From assembly GCF_009684715.1 (NCBI RefSeq), contig NZ_CP016604.1, forward strand, positions 1,007,262 to 1,071,261: DNA of 64,000 bases, given 5' to 3'. Below the pieces are notes generated by a model. It did not search any database. It was not told where the DNA came from and saw nothing but the letters and a program-made list of their open reading frames with translations. This DNA comes from Otariodibacter oris. Its GTDB lineage: Bacteria; Pseudomonadota; Gammaproteobacteria; Enterobacterales; Pasteurellaceae. This document shows, piece by piece, positions 22,216 through 33,586 of this stretch (positions are counted from its first letter, which is position 1; the number at the start of each line of letters is the position of its first letter). The position numbers were made by a program, and so were the translations under genes.

Positions 22216-23718
22216 ATGTCTGAACAAGAAAACCAAGAAGTTGATCTAAATGGCGAAATGTTAGCTCGTCGTGAAAAATTGAATCAATTACGCCAAAAAG
22301 GCAACCCATTCCCAAATACTTTCCGTCGTGAGAACTTAGCTGCTGATCTACATAAAGACTATGATGATGAAGATGGTGAAGCTTTAAAAGAAAAAGAAAT
22401 CAAAGCTGTTGTGGCTGGACGTATTATGTTACGTCGCTCAATGGGGAAAGTGACTTTTATTACTATTCAAGATGTGAGTAGTAAAATCCAACTTTATGTT
22501 GCTCGTGATAGCCTACCTGAAGGTGAATATGCAAGCACAATCGCAATGCTTGATTTAGGTGATATTGTTGGTGCAAAAGGGACATTATTTAAAACTAAAA
22601 CGGGTGAATTAACAGTTCGTGTGAGTGAGTTACAATTATTAACGAAATCACTTCGTCCATTACCAGACAAACATAAGGGTTTAACGGATCAAGAAATTCG
22701 TTACCGTCAACGTTATTTAGATTTAATCGCAAATGATGATTCTCGTCGCACATTTATGATTCGTTCTAAAGTCGTATCAGGTATTCGTCAGTTCTTCTTA
22801 GAAAAAGGATTTATCGAAGTTGAAACACCAATGTTGCAAGTCATTCCAGGTGGGGCAGCGGCTAAACCATTTATTACACACCACAACGCACTTGACGTGG
22901 ATATGTACTTACGTATTGCACCAGAACTTTACTTAAAGCGTTTAGTTGTAGGTGGTTTTGAGCGTGTATTTGAATTGAACCGTAACTTCCGTAATGAAGG
23001 GGTGTCTGTTCGTCACAACCCTGAATTTACGATGATTGAGTACTACCAAGCGTATGCAGATTATCACGATCTAATGGATAACACGGAAGAATTATTACGC
23101 CGTTTAGCCTTAGATATTCTAGGCACAACGGACGTACCTTATGGTGAATACGTATTTGATTTCGGCAAACCATTTGAGCGTATTACAATGCACGATGCGA
23201 TCGTAAAACACGGCAATGGTATTACTCTTGAAGATTTACATGATTTTGATAAAGCAGTGGCAATTGCGAAAGGCTTACATATCGAAATTCAAAAATCGTG
23301 GGGATTAGGTTCAGTAGTGAACGCTATTTTTGAAGAAGTGGCAGAGCATAAATTAATTCAACCGACATTCTTAATGGCGCACCCAGCAGAAATTTCGCCA
23401 TTAGCACGTCGTAATGATGAAAATCCAGAAGTAACGGATCGTTTTGAATTATTTATCGGCGGACGTGAAATCGGAAATGGTTTCTCAGAATTAAATGATG
23501 CAGAAGACCAAGCTGAGCGTTTCCATGCACAAGTGGCAGCAAAAGAAGCCGGTGATGATGAAGCAATGTTCTATGATGATGACTTTGTTGTTGCACTTGA
23601 ACACGGTTTACCACCAACAGCAGGTGAAGGTTTAGGTATTGACCGTTTAGCAATGATTTATGCTAATGCACCATCTATTCGTGATGTGATCTTATTCCCT
23701 GCAATGCGTCATAAATAG
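22216..23718 (+). CDS. lysS: lysyl-tRNA synthetase, class II
   Basis: 500 residues. N-terminal OB fold ([22 protein letters not shown]) for anticodon binding and a class II catalytic core with motif 2 ([20 protein letters not shown]) and motif 3 (GLGIDRLAM). Charges tRNA-Lys. The prfB gene that precedes lysS in E. coli is not adjacent; here gyrB and its terminator precede it. Confidence 0.98.
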   Translation: MSEQENQEVDLNGEMLARREKLNQLRQKGNPFPNTFRRENLAADLHKDYDDEDGEALKEKEIKAVVAGRIMLRRSMGKVTFITIQDVSSKIQLYVARDSLPEGEYASTIAMLDLGDIVGAKGTLFKTKTGELTVRVSELQLLTKSLRPLPDKHKGLTDQEIRYRQRYLDLIANDDSRRTFMIRSKVVSGIRQFFLEKGFIEVETPMLQVIPGGAAAKPFITHHNALDVDMYLRIAPELYLKRLVVGGFERVFELNRNFRNEGVSVRHNPEFTMIEYYQAYADYHDLMDNTEELLRRLALDILGTTDVPYGEYVFDFGKPFERITMHDAIVKHGNGITLEDLHDFDKAVAIAKGLHIEIQKSWGLGSVVNAIFEEVAEHKLIQPTFLMAHPAEISPLARRNDENPEVTDRFELFIGGREIGNGFSELNDAEDQAERFHAQVAAKEAGDDEAMFYDDDFVVALEHGLPPTAGEGLGIDRLAMIYANAPSIRDVILFPAMRHK

Positions 23719-23746
23719 TACGCTAAAATAACAAAATAAGATAAGT

Positions 23747-23777
23747 CAAAACCACCTTTAATAAGGTGGTTTTTGTT
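23747..23777 (+). terminator. terminator of lysS
   Basis: AAAACCACCTT / AAGGTGGTTTTT stem with T-run; could also act for the converging parC. Confidence 0.85.
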
Positions 23778-23804
23778 TTGGTAATGGAAATAGATTTGTT
23801 TATT

Positions 23805-26051
23805 TTAGTTCACAATTTCCACTTCAGTCTTCGCATTTAAGCCTCTTACAAGTTGAGAGCCTTTTCTTGCACGTTCGCCACGATATTTTTCAATATCACT
23901 TGGTTTTAACGTAATCTTACGTTTACCAGAAGTAAAGACTAAAGAGCTTGTTGGTTGAATAATCAGTAAGCGAGAGAGCAATTCATCACCAGCTTTAGCG
24001 GCTGCCGATGAAATATTAATGATTTTATTTCCCTTGCCTTTTGATAAGGTTGGTAAGTCGGATACAGGGAACACAAGCATTCTGCCGACATTACTCATTG
24101 CAACAAGGAGATTATCTTCGGTTTGAGTAAGTAATTGTGGAGGCAATACTTTTGCATTTTCTGTTAAGGAAATGACCGCTTTACCTGCTTTATTACGGGA
24201 AACTAAATCTTCAAATTGACAAATAAAGCCATAACCTGAATCCGATGCCATTAAGACTTTTTGATTTTCTTCCCCCATTAATACATATTCAACCGTTGCC
24301 CCTTCGGGTAAATTGATTTTCCCCGTAATTGGTTCGCCTTGTGAACGGGCAGAAGGCAATGAGAGAGGATCTACTGCATAGCTTCTTCCTGAACTATCAA
24401 TAAAGATCACTGGTTGATTACTCTTACCTTGAGCGTGAGATAAATAATTATCCCCTGCTTTATAGCTGAGGTTCTTCACGTCAATATCGTGGCCTTTAGC
24501 ACAACGCACCCAACCTTTTTCTGACAAGATGACTGTGACAGGTTCCGCTGGGGTTAAATCACTTTCGGAGATTGCTTTTGCTTCTTCACGTTCTACGATA
24601 GGCGAACGACGAGGGCTTGCAAAAGTTTTTGCGTCAGCTTGGATCTCTTTTTTAATTAAGGTGTTGAGCCTGCGTTCTGAACCTAAAATGCCTTGTAAAT
24701 GTTCTTTTTCTTCAGTAAGTTTTTGTTGTTCCGCTTGTAATTCGTGTTCTTCTAATTTAGCTAAGTGGCGTAAGCGAAGATTTAAAATCGCTTCTGCTTG
24801 CGTATCACTTAAATTAAAACGCTTTATTAATTCCGCTTTAGGATTATCTTCATTGCGGATGATTTCAATCACTTCATCAATATTAAGATAAGCAACTAAT
24901 AAACCTTCTAAAATATGCAAACGTGCTAAGATCTTATCTAAACGATAATTTAAACGACGAGTAACAGTGGTTTTACGGAAAGTTAGCCATTCGGTTAAAA
25001 TTGTCAGTAGATTTTTGACTGCAGGTTTGCCATCCAAGCCAATCATATTCATATTGACTCGATAGCTTTTTTCTAAATCTGTGGTTGCAAATAGATGTGC
25101 CATTAAAGCATCAAAATCAATACGATTTGAACGAGGATCTAACACAATACGAATTGGGTTTTCGTGATCTGACTCATCACGAATATCATCCACCATCGGT
25201 AGTTTTTTATTACGCATTTGTGTCGCAATTTGCTCAATGACTTTTGATGGCGAAGCTTGATGGGGGAGGGAAGTAATGATGATTTGCCCATCTTCTTTTT
25301 TCCATACAGCACGCATTTTAATTGAGCCTTTGCCTTGCTCGTAGATTTTGGAAATATCGGCTTTTGGCGTAATGATTTCTGCATCCGTTGGGTAGTCTGG
25401 ACCCTGTACGATACTCAATAAGTCAGTTAGAGAAGCGGTCGGTTCATCCAAAAGTTTTACCAATGCTTGAGCAAGTTCATTGATATTATGTGGCGGAATA
25501 TCCGTTGCCATACCTACTGCGATACCTGTTGTACCATTTAATAGAATATGGGGTAATCGAGCGGGTAAATATTTAGGTTCATCCAGAGAACCATCAAAAT
25601 TCGGTTGATAATCAACGGTGCCTTGTCCTAATTCACCTAACAGCATTTCCGACATTTTAGAGAGTTTAGACTCGGTATAACGCATTGCCGCAAATGATTT
25701 TGGATCATCTGGCGCTCCCCAGTTTCCTTGACCATCAATGAGTGGATAGCGGTATGAGAAGGGTTGTGCCATTAATACCATTGCTTCATAACAAGCACTG
25801 TCGCCGTGAGGATGGAATTTACCGAGTACGTCCCCAACTGTTCTGGCAGATTTTTTATATTTTGCAGAAGCGTTTAAGCCCAGTTCGGACATGGCATAAA
25901 TGATACGGCGTTGTACTGGCTTTAAGCCATCCCCAATGAAAGGTAGGGCACGATCCATAATAACGTACATTGAGTAGTTGAGATAAGCGTCTTCAGTAAA
26001 ACGCTTAATTGGCATTTGTTCAACGCCTTCGTAGTTGATTTCTGAATTCAT
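23805..26051 (-). CDS. parC: DNA topoisomerase IV subunit A
   Basis: 748 residues. Type IIA topoisomerase breakage-reunion domain with catalytic Tyr in [10 protein letters not shown] (near residue 125) and a C-terminal beta-pinwheel. ParC decatenates sister chromosomes with ParE; parE is not adjacent. The quinolone-resistance region reads [12 protein letters not shown], with the wild-type Ser and Glu at the positions equivalent to E. coli 80 and 84. Distinguished from GyrA by length and by the absence of a clear GyrA box. Confidence 0.97.
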   Translation of the reverse strand: MNSEINYEGVEQMPIKRFTEDAYLNYSMYVIMDRALPFIGDGLKPVQRRIIYAMSELGLNASAKYKKSARTVGDVLGKFHPHGDSACYEAMVLMAQPFSYRYPLIDGQGNWGAPDDPKSFAAMRYTESKLSKMSEMLLGELGQGTVDYQPNFDGSLDEPKYLPARLPHILLNGTTGIAVGMATDIPPHNINELAQALVKLLDEPTASLTDLLSIVQGPDYPTDAEIITPKADISKIYEQGKGSIKMRAVWKKEDGQIIITSLPHQASPSKVIEQIATQMRNKKLPMVDDIRDESDHENPIRIVLDPRSNRIDFDALMAHLFATTDLEKSYRVNMNMIGLDGKPAVKNLLTILTEWLTFRKTTVTRRLNYRLDKILARLHILEGLLVAYLNIDEVIEIIRNEDNPKAELIKRFNLSDTQAEAILNLRLRHLAKLEEHELQAEQQKLTEEKEHLQGILGSERRLNTLIKKEIQADAKTFASPRRSPIVEREEAKAISESDLTPAEPVTVILSEKGWVRCAKGHDIDVKNLSYKAGDNYLSHAQGKSNQPVIFIDSSGRSYAVDPLSLPSARSQGEPITGKINLPEGATVEYVLMGEENQKVLMASDSGYGFICQFEDLVSRNKAGKAVISLTENAKVLPPQLLTQTEDNLLVAMSNVGRMLVFPVSDLPTLSKGKGNKIINISSAAAKAGDELLSRLLIIQPTSSLVFTSGKRKITLKPSDIEKYRGERARKGSQLVRGLNAKTEVEIVN

Positions 26052-26067
26052 AGATTATTGCTGTTTT

Positions 26068-26096
26068 CAAAAAAAGGGACGCAAAGTAATGCGTCC
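26068..26096 (-). terminator. terminator of the setB-like gene
   Basis: GGACGCA / TGCGTCC stem; on the minus strand it runs into seven T's (26069-26075). Confidence 0.85.
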
Positions 26097-26149
26097 GATA
26101 TATATAATATTATTGTCTATTATAGCATTTTATCTAACACTCGTCGTCA

Positions 26150-27364
26150 TTAGATTTTGCGAACAAATAACATAAGAATCAATGCGATAAAGCACAGTCC
26201 AATAGCAAGATACCAAGTACTATGGTAACCAAATTGAGATGCCATAAAGCCAGCAATTGGACCTGCCGTAATCCAGCTACCTATCCCTGTATTATTATAT
26301 AAGGTGGTAGCAGTTCCCATTTTATAGGGCATTAAGTCTTGGAAATAAAGCATACCAATGGATGCTAAGATTCCAACAAAGAGTCCATTAAGTAGTTGGA
26401 TTGCGATAAGCTGGAATTCAGTTTGTACAAAAGATAGTGCCATGTAGTAGCACATTCCTGCAACAATTCCGATGATCATTAATGTCTTTCGGCTCATCCA
26501 ATTTGTACAATAGCCTGCAATCAACATAACAGGAATTTCGATACCTGCCGCCATTCCCATCAATACACCAGTTAATCGATCTGAAAGTCCTAAATCCGTA
26601 TTAAGGTAGATGGGCATATTAATAAACATCATACTATTACATGTCCACACTAATAGGCAAACTAATGAAAGGAGAATAATCGAATTACGATTACTGGTAA
26701 TGCCTTCTTCCCGCAATGATTGATCATTATTTGCATTTTGCGGAGAGGAAGTGACCGCTTGTGGCAACATCAACAATACAATAATAATTGAAATGGCAAA
26801 AATTGTGGCAGCTACACTATACATAAAAGTGAAACCAAACTGATCCGAGAGAAAATAAGCAAGAGGAGGGCCAACAATCCAAGCAAGTGATAATTGGGCT
26901 CTTAATACCGTATTAAACATTGTACTGTCGCGTTTTTGACTTTTGCTGTATTCACGGGATAGGGCAAATAATTGGGACGTTACAGATGAACCAAGCCCTA
27001 AAATAAGCGTGCCTAAAATCAGTAGAACATAATAATCACGATTAAAAGCAAAAAGTAGGCAGCCTAACATTTGCATAAGACAGCTTACAGCAATGATTTT
27101 TTTGCGATTAGGATTTTTATCTGAGTAATGTGCAACAATTTGGCTTAATATCATAGAAACTAAAGAGTTTATTGAATAAAACAAGCCCACCATCATAGGA
27201 TCATTGGTCACTTCTTTATGTAGATATACACTCAATGCTGGGATTCGTAGCGCTCCAGCAAGTCCCGTCATAAAAATAACCATCAAAAATGCCGCAGATG
27301 CAGAAGAAAGGAGTTTTCGATTAATTTGCGGTTGCAAAGGTGGTTGTGGTGTAAGCGGTAACAT
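26150..27364 (-). CDS. SetA/SetB-type sugar efflux transporter (MFS)
   Basis: 404-residue inner-membrane protein with about 12 hydrophobic helices. It follows E. coli SetB along its length: FMTGLAGALRIPALSVYL at the start, AQLSLAWIVGPPLAY in the middle, MGMAAGIEIPVMLIAGY and GIGMLYFQDLMPYKMGTATTLYNN late. Set proteins export sugars or phospho-sugar analogues by proton exchange. It lies upstream of parC in the same direction, with a terminator between them. The exact substrate is unknown. Confidence 0.85.
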   Translation of the reverse strand: MLPLTPQPPLQPQINRKLLSSASAAFLMVIFMTGLAGALRIPALSVYLHKEVTNDPMMVGLFYSINSLVSMILSQIVAHYSDKNPNRKKIIAVSCLMQMLGCLLFAFNRDYYVLLILGTLILGLGSSVTSQLFALSREYSKSQKRDSTMFNTVLRAQLSLAWIVGPPLAYFLSDQFGFTFMYSVAATIFAISIIIVLLMLPQAVTSSPQNANNDQSLREEGITSNRNSIILLSLVCLLVWTCNSMMFINMPIYLNTDLGLSDRLTGVLMGMAAGIEIPVMLIAGYCTNWMSRKTLMIIGIVAGMCYYMALSFVQTEFQLIAIQLLNGLFVGILASIGMLYFQDLMPYKMGTATTLYNNTGIGSWITAGPIAGFMASQFGYHSTWYLAIGLCFIALILMLFVRKI

Positions 27365-27443
27365 AGCTCAGAAATTTGAGGATAAATAGATGTCTTATTA
27401 TATCTGTAAAGCAAAAAGAGGGAAATTTAAAATTGATAAGTCC

Positions 27444-27471
27444 ATAAAAAAGCCCCTCGAAATGAGGGGCT
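27444..27471 (-). terminator. terminator of the mgl operon
   Basis: AGCCCCTC / GAGGGGCT stem with six T's following on the minus strand. Confidence 0.9.
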
Positions 27472-27488
27472 GATTGAATAAGTGTAAA

Positions 27489-28499
27489 TTATTTTTTCTT
27501 CGCGTATTTGAGAGAGTCAATTGCAACGGCAAAGACGATAATGCTACCTTTAATGATATATTGCCAGTATGGGTTTACACCGATATATGTTAAACCGTAG
27601 TTAATAACAGTGAAGATTAATACCCCTGTGATTACCCCGATTACAGTACCTACACCACCAGCAAAAGATACACCACCAACCACACAAGCTGCGATAGCAT
27701 CTAATTCATATAAGAACCCTAAGTTGTTAGTTGCACTACCGATACGACCTGCTTCTAACATACCGCCAAAGCCATAGAATGCACCCGCGATCATATAAAT
27801 TACCACAAGGTTTTTAGATACGTTTACACCAGATACTTTCGCTGCTTCAGGGTTTCCACCGATAGCGAAGATGTTTTTACCAAAGCGTGTTTTATTCCAC
27901 ATAATCCATACTACCACTGCGGCAATAGCGGCATAAATAGTAATATAGGATAAGTTAAAGGAACCTAATCTGAAGAATCCTTGAGTAAATTCAGAGAAGC
28001 TTTCGTTAAAGCCCGCAATTGGTGAGGAACCTACAGCATCGTAGTAAAGTGAGTTAATACCATAAACGATGATCATTGTTCCCATTGTTGCAATAAATGG
28101 TGTTACGTTGAGGTAAGCAATGATAATACCATTGAGTAATCCCAATACTGCACCAACAGCAGCAACAATCAAAATAACCACTGGAATTGGAATTTGAGCC
28201 AAATCTGGGAAGACTCGGTTCATATTATCCATTGATTGTAATAAAGTTGCCGAAATAACCGCAGCTAAACCAACTTGACGACCTGCGGATAAGTCAGTAC
28301 CTTGAGTTACAAGTAAACCTGCAACTCCAAGAGCAATAATTAAACGAACAGAAGATTGAGTTAAAATATTACTGAAGTTTCTTAAACTTAAGAAACTTGG
28401 ATCTTGTGCAATAATCACCACAAGTAAAATTAATAATACGAAATAAATCGCATTTTGTTTTAAAAAATCTAATGATTTATTTTTTGCTAGCGTGGACAT
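27489..28499 (-). CDS. mglC: galactose/methyl-galactoside ABC permease MglC
   Basis: 336 residues with about ten membrane helices and the sugar-permease loop (FAIGGNPEAAKVSGVNV, near residue 205) that docks on MglA. Last gene of mglBAC. Forms the transmembrane channel for beta-galactosides and galactose/glucose. Separated from mglA by 18 bases, so co-translated from the same transcript. Confidence 0.96.
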   Translation of the reverse strand: MSTLAKNKSLDFLKQNAIYFVLLILLVVIIAQDPSFLSLRNFSNILTQSSVRLIIALGVAGLLVTQGTDLSAGRQVGLAAVISATLLQSMDNMNRVFPDLAQIPIPVVILIVAAVGAVLGLLNGIIIAYLNVTPFIATMGTMIIVYGINSLYYDAVGSSPIAGFNESFSEFTQGFFRLGSFNLSYITIYAAIAAVVVWIMWNKTRFGKNIFAIGGNPEAAKVSGVNVSKNLVVIYMIAGAFYGFGGMLEAGRIGSATNNLGFLYELDAIAACVVGGVSFAGGVGTVIGVITGVLIFTVINYGLTYIGVNPYWQYIIKGSIIVFAVAIDSLKYAKKK

Positions 28500-28517
28500 A
28501 ATACTTTCCTTCTATAC

Positions 28518-30035
28518 TTACAAATATTTTGCAGCAAGTTGTAAAATCTCTTCTTGAGAAGTTTTTGCAGTTTCAACAATACCTGCGACTTTTCCGTTAC
28601 TCATCACTAAAATACGATCTGTTACCCCTAATAACTCAGGCATCTCAGAAGAAATCATAATAATACCTTTGTCTTTTTGGGCTAATTGCATAATTAGCTG
28701 ATAAATTTCGAATTTCGCACCAATATCAATACCTCGAGTTGGCTCATCAAGCATTAGAATTTCAGGCTGAGTAAGCAACCAACGCCCAATAACAACCTTT
28801 TGTTGGTTACCACCAGAAAGTGAACCAATATTTGTTTTATGGGATGGTGTTTTTACATTCATTGAATCAATTACCCACTGTGTATCACTTTTCATTTTTT
28901 TATTGCTGAGCAATCCGAATGAAGACATATATGATTTCATATTAGAAATGAGTGAGTTAAATTCAATGTTAAGATTAGCATAAATACCAGTAGAACGGCG
29001 TTCTTCCGTTACTAATGCAAATCCATTATTTATAGCTTCTAATGCAGTATTATTTTTGACTTCTTTGCCATGTAATTTTATTGTGCCACTTTTCCGATCG
29101 CGAACACCAAAAATTGTTTCAACAATATCAGTACGTTTAGCACCAACAAGTCCTGCAATGCCTAAAATTTCGCCTTTACGCAATTCAAAGCTAATATCTT
29201 GAATAGAAGGTTGATTTAGTGCAGTTAGATGTTCAACTTCTAAAATCACTTCTTTTGGTGTGTTTGTTTTCGGAGGGAAGCGTTGAGTGAGTTCTCGACC
29301 TACCATCATAGCTACGATTTGATCCATGGTGGTATCTTTAACTGCAACGGTATTAATCCATTTTCCATCACGTAAAATAGTGACTTCGTCACAGATCTTA
29401 AAAATCTCATCCATTTTGTGTGAAATATAAATAATTCCACAACCACGTTCTTTAAGTTTATGGATAATTTTAAATAGATGATCAACTTCTTTTTCTGAGA
29501 GGGAAGATGTTGGTTCATCCATGATAACTATTTTAGCATTGTATGAGAATGCTTTAGCAATCTCAATCATCTGCATTTGAGAAACAGAAAGATTAGCAAC
29601 CTTATCCTTAGGATCTATATTAATATCAAGTTCATCAAAGATTGCTTTTGTATCGCGATACATTTTGGCATGATCCACAAATATCCCTTTTAAAGGATAG
29701 CGACCTAACCACAAATTATCCATTACACTACGTTGACGTACAAGGTTTAACTCTTGGTGAACCATTGAAATACCATTTTCTAACGCTTCTTTTGAAGTTT
29801 TAAAATCAATAGGTTTACCCAAAAATAGAATTTCACCCTCGTCTTTTGCGTAGATTCCAAATAAACATTTGAGAAGTGTTGATTTACCTGCACCATTTTC
29901 ACCCATAAGAGCGTGTACAGAGTGCGATTTAACGGTAAGGTTTGCATGATCTAAGGCCTTCACTCCAGGAAAAGACTTACTTACATCGGTCATTGTTAGC
30001 AATACTTGACCATCTTGCATAGTTTGTTCTGTCAT
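28518..30035 (-). CDS. mglA: galactose/methyl-galactoside ABC ATPase MglA
   Basis: 505 residues from the ATG at 30035, preferred over ATG 30047 because GAGG lies six bases upstream and the product matches E. coli MglA (506). Two fused ATPase domains: first with [17 protein letters not shown] and [12 protein letters not shown]; second with [10 protein letters not shown] (a degenerate Walker A, as usual in this family) and [27 protein letters not shown]. Energises galactose uptake. Confidence 0.96.
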   Translation of the reverse strand: MTEQTMQDGQVLLTMTDVSKSFPGVKALDHANLTVKSHSVHALMGENGAGKSTLLKCLFGIYAKDEGEILFLGKPIDFKTSKEALENGISMVHQELNLVRQRSVMDNLWLGRYPLKGIFVDHAKMYRDTKAIFDELDINIDPKDKVANLSVSQMQMIEIAKAFSYNAKIVIMDEPTSSLSEKEVDHLFKIIHKLKERGCGIIYISHKMDEIFKICDEVTILRDGKWINTVAVKDTTMDQIVAMMVGRELTQRFPPKTNTPKEVILEVEHLTALNQPSIQDISFELRKGEILGIAGLVGAKRTDIVETIFGVRDRKSGTIKLHGKEVKNNTALEAINNGFALVTEERRSTGIYANLNIEFNSLISNMKSYMSSFGLLSNKKMKSDTQWVIDSMNVKTPSHKTNIGSLSGGNQQKVVIGRWLLTQPEILMLDEPTRGIDIGAKFEIYQLIMQLAQKDKGIIMISSEMPELLGVTDRILVMSNGKVAGIVETAKTSQEEILQLAAKYL

Positions 30036-30047
30036 ATCTAACCTCAT

Positions 30048-30075
30048 AAAAAAGGGGAGAGTAGTTCTTCTCCCC
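30048..30075 (-). terminator. attenuator-like hairpin between mglB and mglA
   Basis: GGGGAGA / TCTCCCC stem followed on the minus strand by six T's, directly between mglB stop and mglA. It would let mglB be made in excess over the transporter, as is normal for binding-protein systems. Confidence 0.75.
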
Positions 30076-30089
30076 CCTACAACTACATT

Positions 30090-31085
30090 TTATTCTAAGA
30101 ATTCAGAAAGATTATCTTTATCTACGCCGACATAAGGAATACGCACAACACGATTTTCTAATTGCCATTGAGTTCCTTCAGTAGCAGGTTTACCTTTTGC
30201 TAAATTATTAGATAATTGAACGATTGCTTTACCTTGGCTAACGCCATCATTTAATACGGTACCAGCAATTTCTCCTTTTTGGATAAGTTGCAATACTTCA
30301 GGTAATGCATCTACACCAAAGATAGGCAAATCTCTACCATGAGCTTTAGTTGCTTCTAAAGCACCCATTGCCATACCATCGTTATTGGCAATAATAACTT
30401 CGATATCTTTTGCTTTAGAGCTTGATAACCAAGCATCAGTTTTATCTTTTGCCATTGCAGCATCCCACATTGCTGTATCGTTGAACAATTCTTCAGTTTG
30501 AATACCTAAAGAATTTAATTGATCAACTACATATTTTGTACGAGCTTCTGCATCAGGGTGACCTGGCTCACCTTTTAATAACACAAATTGGATTTTACCA
30601 TCTTTGTTTAAATCATAAGCTGGATTTGCTTTCCAAGCTTTTGCAATTAAGTCACCTTGAATGATACCTGATTCTTGAGGGTTTGTACCTACATAGTAAG
30701 CTTGATCATAGCTACCAATAGTTTTTTCGCCAGGATCTTTATTGAAGAAAATTACAGGGATATCATCACGTTTTGCTTTACCAACGATGGTTGGTGCAGA
30801 AGCTGGGTCAACTAGGTTGATTGCTAAAACTTTAACACCTTTTGAAATAAGTACATCAACTTGGTCATTTTGGATAGATTGAGAGTTTTGAGAGTCATTC
30901 ATTAATAGTTCTACATCATTTTTATGTAGATCTGCTTCTTTTTCAATCTCTTTACGCATTAATGACATGAAATTATCATCGTATTTGTAAATTGTTACAC
31001 CAATGCGATCAGCTGCTTGTGCGGCTGTCGTCATAGCACCTAATCCCACAGCTAAAGCAAGTGTACTTAAAACTGTTTTTTTCAT
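30090..31085 (-). CDS. mglB: galactose-binding periplasmic protein MglB
   Basis: 331 residues with signal peptide ending TTAAQA. Type I periplasmic binding fold; the sugar- and calcium-binding features of E. coli MglB are recognisable ([22 protein letters not shown]-like DLNKDGKIQ calcium loop near residue 155, [25 protein letters not shown] as FGVDALPE). It also serves chemotaxis in motile species. A CRP site lies upstream; no obvious GalS operator was found. Confidence 0.97.
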   Translation of the reverse strand: MKKTVLSTLALAVGLGAMTTAAQAADRIGVTIYKYDDNFMSLMRKEIEKEADLHKNDVELLMNDSQNSQSIQNDQVDVLISKGVKVLAINLVDPASAPTIVGKAKRDDIPVIFFNKDPGEKTIGSYDQAYYVGTNPQESGIIQGDLIAKAWKANPAYDLNKDGKIQFVLLKGEPGHPDAEARTKYVVDQLNSLGIQTEELFNDTAMWDAAMAKDKTDAWLSSSKAKDIEVIIANNDGMAMGALEATKAHGRDLPIFGVDALPEVLQLIQKGEIAGTVLNDGVSQGKAIVQLSNNLAKGKPATEGTQWQLENRVVRIPYVGVDKDNLSEFLE

Positions 31086-31174
31086 AATTGGCTCCTACTG
31101 GATTTTTTATTAAATCAAAATTAGCTATCACATTGAAAGCGAGCGGAATTTTACGCCAAAATCCGCATAAAAAA

Positions 31175-31190
31175 CGTGATCTTATTCACA
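31175..31190. promoter_or_regulatory. CRP site upstream of mglB
   Basis: CGTGA-TCTTAT-TCACA, nine of ten consensus arm bases, about 97 bp upstream of the mglB start. The mgl operon is a classical cAMP-CRP target. Confidence 0.75.
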
Positions 31191-31211
31191 AATTTGTAAT
31201 AATTATGCTAT

Positions 31212-33077
31212 TTATTTTTTATATTGAAGAATAACAAGAGAGACTTGGCGGCGAAGTTCTAACAATATGAGCTTGTTAAATTTAATTAATTTTTTTGGCG
31301 TATAATTAATCAATTCTCTAAATAAGGAAAAGCCTTTGGGATAGTACCAGTATAGACGTTTTAAACTTGCATAACAGGCAATTAGTGTTCTATTGGCAGT
31401 CGCAAAGCCTTTAATATTTTGCCAATCTGCCGTAGTAAGAGTATAGGTATCACAATTTTTGACTATTGGTAAATCAGTGACGATTGGATAATCGCGTTTA
31501 AATTGTAAGCGGGCAGTTCGTTGCAATAATTTACCTTTTTCAGAAAGAGGGTAAATCATCATCGCACTATGATAGCCACTACTTGCTTCGGGTGTTGGGG
31601 TGATTTGAATCAATTCAAAGCCACAATCTTGCCAAAAATTGAGTAATGCTTGACTCATACCAAAGCTCACAGAAATAAAATCAATATTAGGTGATATTTG
31701 CGAAATAACTTGTTGAACTAACCGCTTACCATAACCTTGATTTTGATAAATAGGATCGACGGCAATCCTCGAAATGCGTACCGAATGAAGCGTACAAGCC
31801 TCGGGTAAATTGGCTTGAAAACAGAGATATTGAGCGACAAGATTACCTTGAGGGCGTCTTTCCCCTCGCCAAATCGCTTCTGCAAGATCTTGATCTAATC
31901 CGCCCTCATTAACTAACCAACAGCCTGCAATGAGTTGGTTTTCTTCTTTAATTTGATAAAAAGTTTGAGCAGAACCATCAAATAATCGACGAAGATCCGT
32001 TGGGGTTGTTTTGTAATGGGCTTGTGCAAGTAGCGAATAAAACGGCAATTTTTCTTTATAAGCATCATGATGGCTTGGCATAAGTTTATCAATAAAATAG
32101 AGATCATCATCCAATAACAATAATTGATTGATAAAGCGTTCTAGCGGATCGTTTTCTCCCCATCGTAACGGTTCAGTTAATTGCCAATGACGATAACGTT
32201 GATTGAGTTGAGAGAGTAGTTTGAGTGAAAATCCTCTTCCTGTTCCTTCATAATTTTGCGTTGTGGTTGTTAACATCACTTTAGCAAAGTAGTGGCAAAG
32301 TTTGGCTAGCATCGGTATTGGTAAGCTCGCTGCCTCATCAATAAATAACCAAGTATTTTGAGAGACTTGTTCATATTCAATTAACTCAATCAGTTTATCG
32401 GGCGCATAAAATTGAATATTGTCATTTTCAATCCCTTTCCAAAAATTAGGTAAGACGGAACGGCTACGAGCTGTGATAATAACATTGTTATTTGTAGATA
32501 AATATTGAGCTAATTTGCCTGCTAATGTGGACTTTCCTCGTCCACGAGGGGCAGTAATAAGATGAACAGTAGCAGGATCAAGCGGTAAGTTATCATAAAT
32601 AATTTGCTGATCTTTAGTTAAACTTTTATCTATAACAGTGACGTTGTCACTATTATTTTTGAGATCTAAGTTAAATTTTGATACCCGAACTTCAAAATTA
32701 AATAGTTTAACTAAATCCTGAAAATAGTGATAAAAATGGGGTGTTGCAATTAATTGCTGATTATTCCAACGCAGAGAATCAATATCGGGTGTAGTGGTTA
32801 AATTGTGCCAGTGCGGACAAATAACATAAAGCGTTCCATCTTCTTGAATAGTCCCCGCAATAATGGCTAAGGCTTCTAAATGAAGGCAGATGCCTTGCTC
32901 TGTCCGCATATCATAGATCGCAAATGTAAATTCCTGTCCAAGTAGCCTTTTAGCATTAGAGAAGGGGACATTTAATGAATTATCGACGAGTTTACTGTGG
33001 GATAAATAAGGCACAGAGGTGGAAATAGCCTCTGTGGTAGAAAAATTAGGATCCGTAATAATTGATAGCGTTCTCAT
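31212..33077 (-). CDS. tmcA: tRNA(Met) cytidine acetyltransferase TmcA
   Basis: 621 residues (E. coli 671). N-terminal module, RNA helicase-like ATPase with APRGRGKST near residue 180 and WLFIDEAASLPIPML near 243, and a C-terminal GNAT acetyltransferase (ISRIAVDPIYQNQGYGKRLV, acetyl-CoA loop QGYGKR) followed by a tRNA-binding tail. It makes N4-acetylcytidine at the wobble base of elongator tRNA-Met. Its start codon directly follows the ybeY stop, implying co-transcription. Confidence 0.93.
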   Translation of the reverse strand: MRTLSIITDPNFSTTEAISTSVPYLSHSKLVDNSLNVPFSNAKRLLGQEFTFAIYDMRTEQGICLHLEALAIIAGTIQEDGTLYVICPHWHNLTTTPDIDSLRWNNQQLIATPHFYHYFQDLVKLFNFEVRVSKFNLDLKNNSDNVTVIDKSLTKDQQIIYDNLPLDPATVHLITAPRGRGKSTLAGKLAQYLSTNNNVIITARSRSVLPNFWKGIENDNIQFYAPDKLIELIEYEQVSQNTWLFIDEAASLPIPMLAKLCHYFAKVMLTTTTQNYEGTGRGFSLKLLSQLNQRYRHWQLTEPLRWGENDPLERFINQLLLLDDDLYFIDKLMPSHHDAYKEKLPFYSLLAQAHYKTTPTDLRRLFDGSAQTFYQIKEENQLIAGCWLVNEGGLDQDLAEAIWRGERRPQGNLVAQYLCFQANLPEACTLHSVRISRIAVDPIYQNQGYGKRLVQQVISQISPNIDFISVSFGMSQALLNFWQDCGFELIQITPTPEASSGYHSAMMIYPLSEKGKLLQRTARLQFKRDYPIVTDLPIVKNCDTYTLTTADWQNIKGFATANRTLIACYASLKRLYWYYPKGFSLFRELINYTPKKLIKFNKLILLELRRQVSLVILQYKK

Positions 33078-33554
33078 CTATTTTTCAGAAATATAGGGAT
33101 CTTCATAGCCGAGAGATTGCATAATTTGTGTTTCTAAACCTTCCATTTCTTCTGCATCTTCATCATTTATATGATCATAGCCTAACAAATGCAAAGTGCC
33201 ATGAATCGCAAGATGTGCCCAATGGGATTCAAGGGAGATTTCTTGCTCTTTAGCCTCATTTTCGACAACTTGGCGGCAAATAACTAAATCACCAAGTAAA
33301 GGGAGTTCAATTCCCTCTGGCACTTCAAAAGGAAAAGAAAGTACGTTAGTTGGCTTATCTTTACCACGATAAGTAAGATTTAACTCATGGCTTTCTGCTT
33401 CATCGACGATCCGAATCGTCATTTCAGTATCAGGAAAGTCTTCTGTTTGTGATTCGTGACTTAAGGCTTGTTTTACCCAATGTGTAAATTGTGCCTCAGA
33501 AGGCAAGTCGTTGTCATTTTCCGTTGCAATTTGTAAATCAATTAATAAACTCAT
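33078..33554 (-). CDS. ybeY: endoribonuclease YbeY
   Basis: 158 residues. Zinc motif [11 protein letters not shown] (three His in H-x3-H-x5-H, near residue 116) and the conserved NVLSFPFE segment. Single-strand-specific RNase needed for 16S rRNA 3' maturation and ribosome quality control. It sits between moaE and tmcA rather than with phoH/miaB as in enterics. Confidence 0.96.
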   Translation of the reverse strand: MSLLIDLQIATENDNDLPSEAQFTHWVKQALSHESQTEDFPDTEMTIRIVDEAESHELNLTYRGKDKPTNVLSFPFEVPEGIELPLLGDLVICRQVVENEAKEQEISLESHWAHLAIHGTLHLLGYDHINDEDAEEMEGLETQIMQSLGYEDPYISEK

Positions 33555-33586
33555 TTAACAATCCACTATGTTATTTTTAGTTATTT

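Noticed and set aside
23805-26051. Quinolone-resistance mutations in parC and gyrB
   Set aside because: The key residues (ParC Ser and Glu, GyrB EGDSAGG...KGKI) are wild type.
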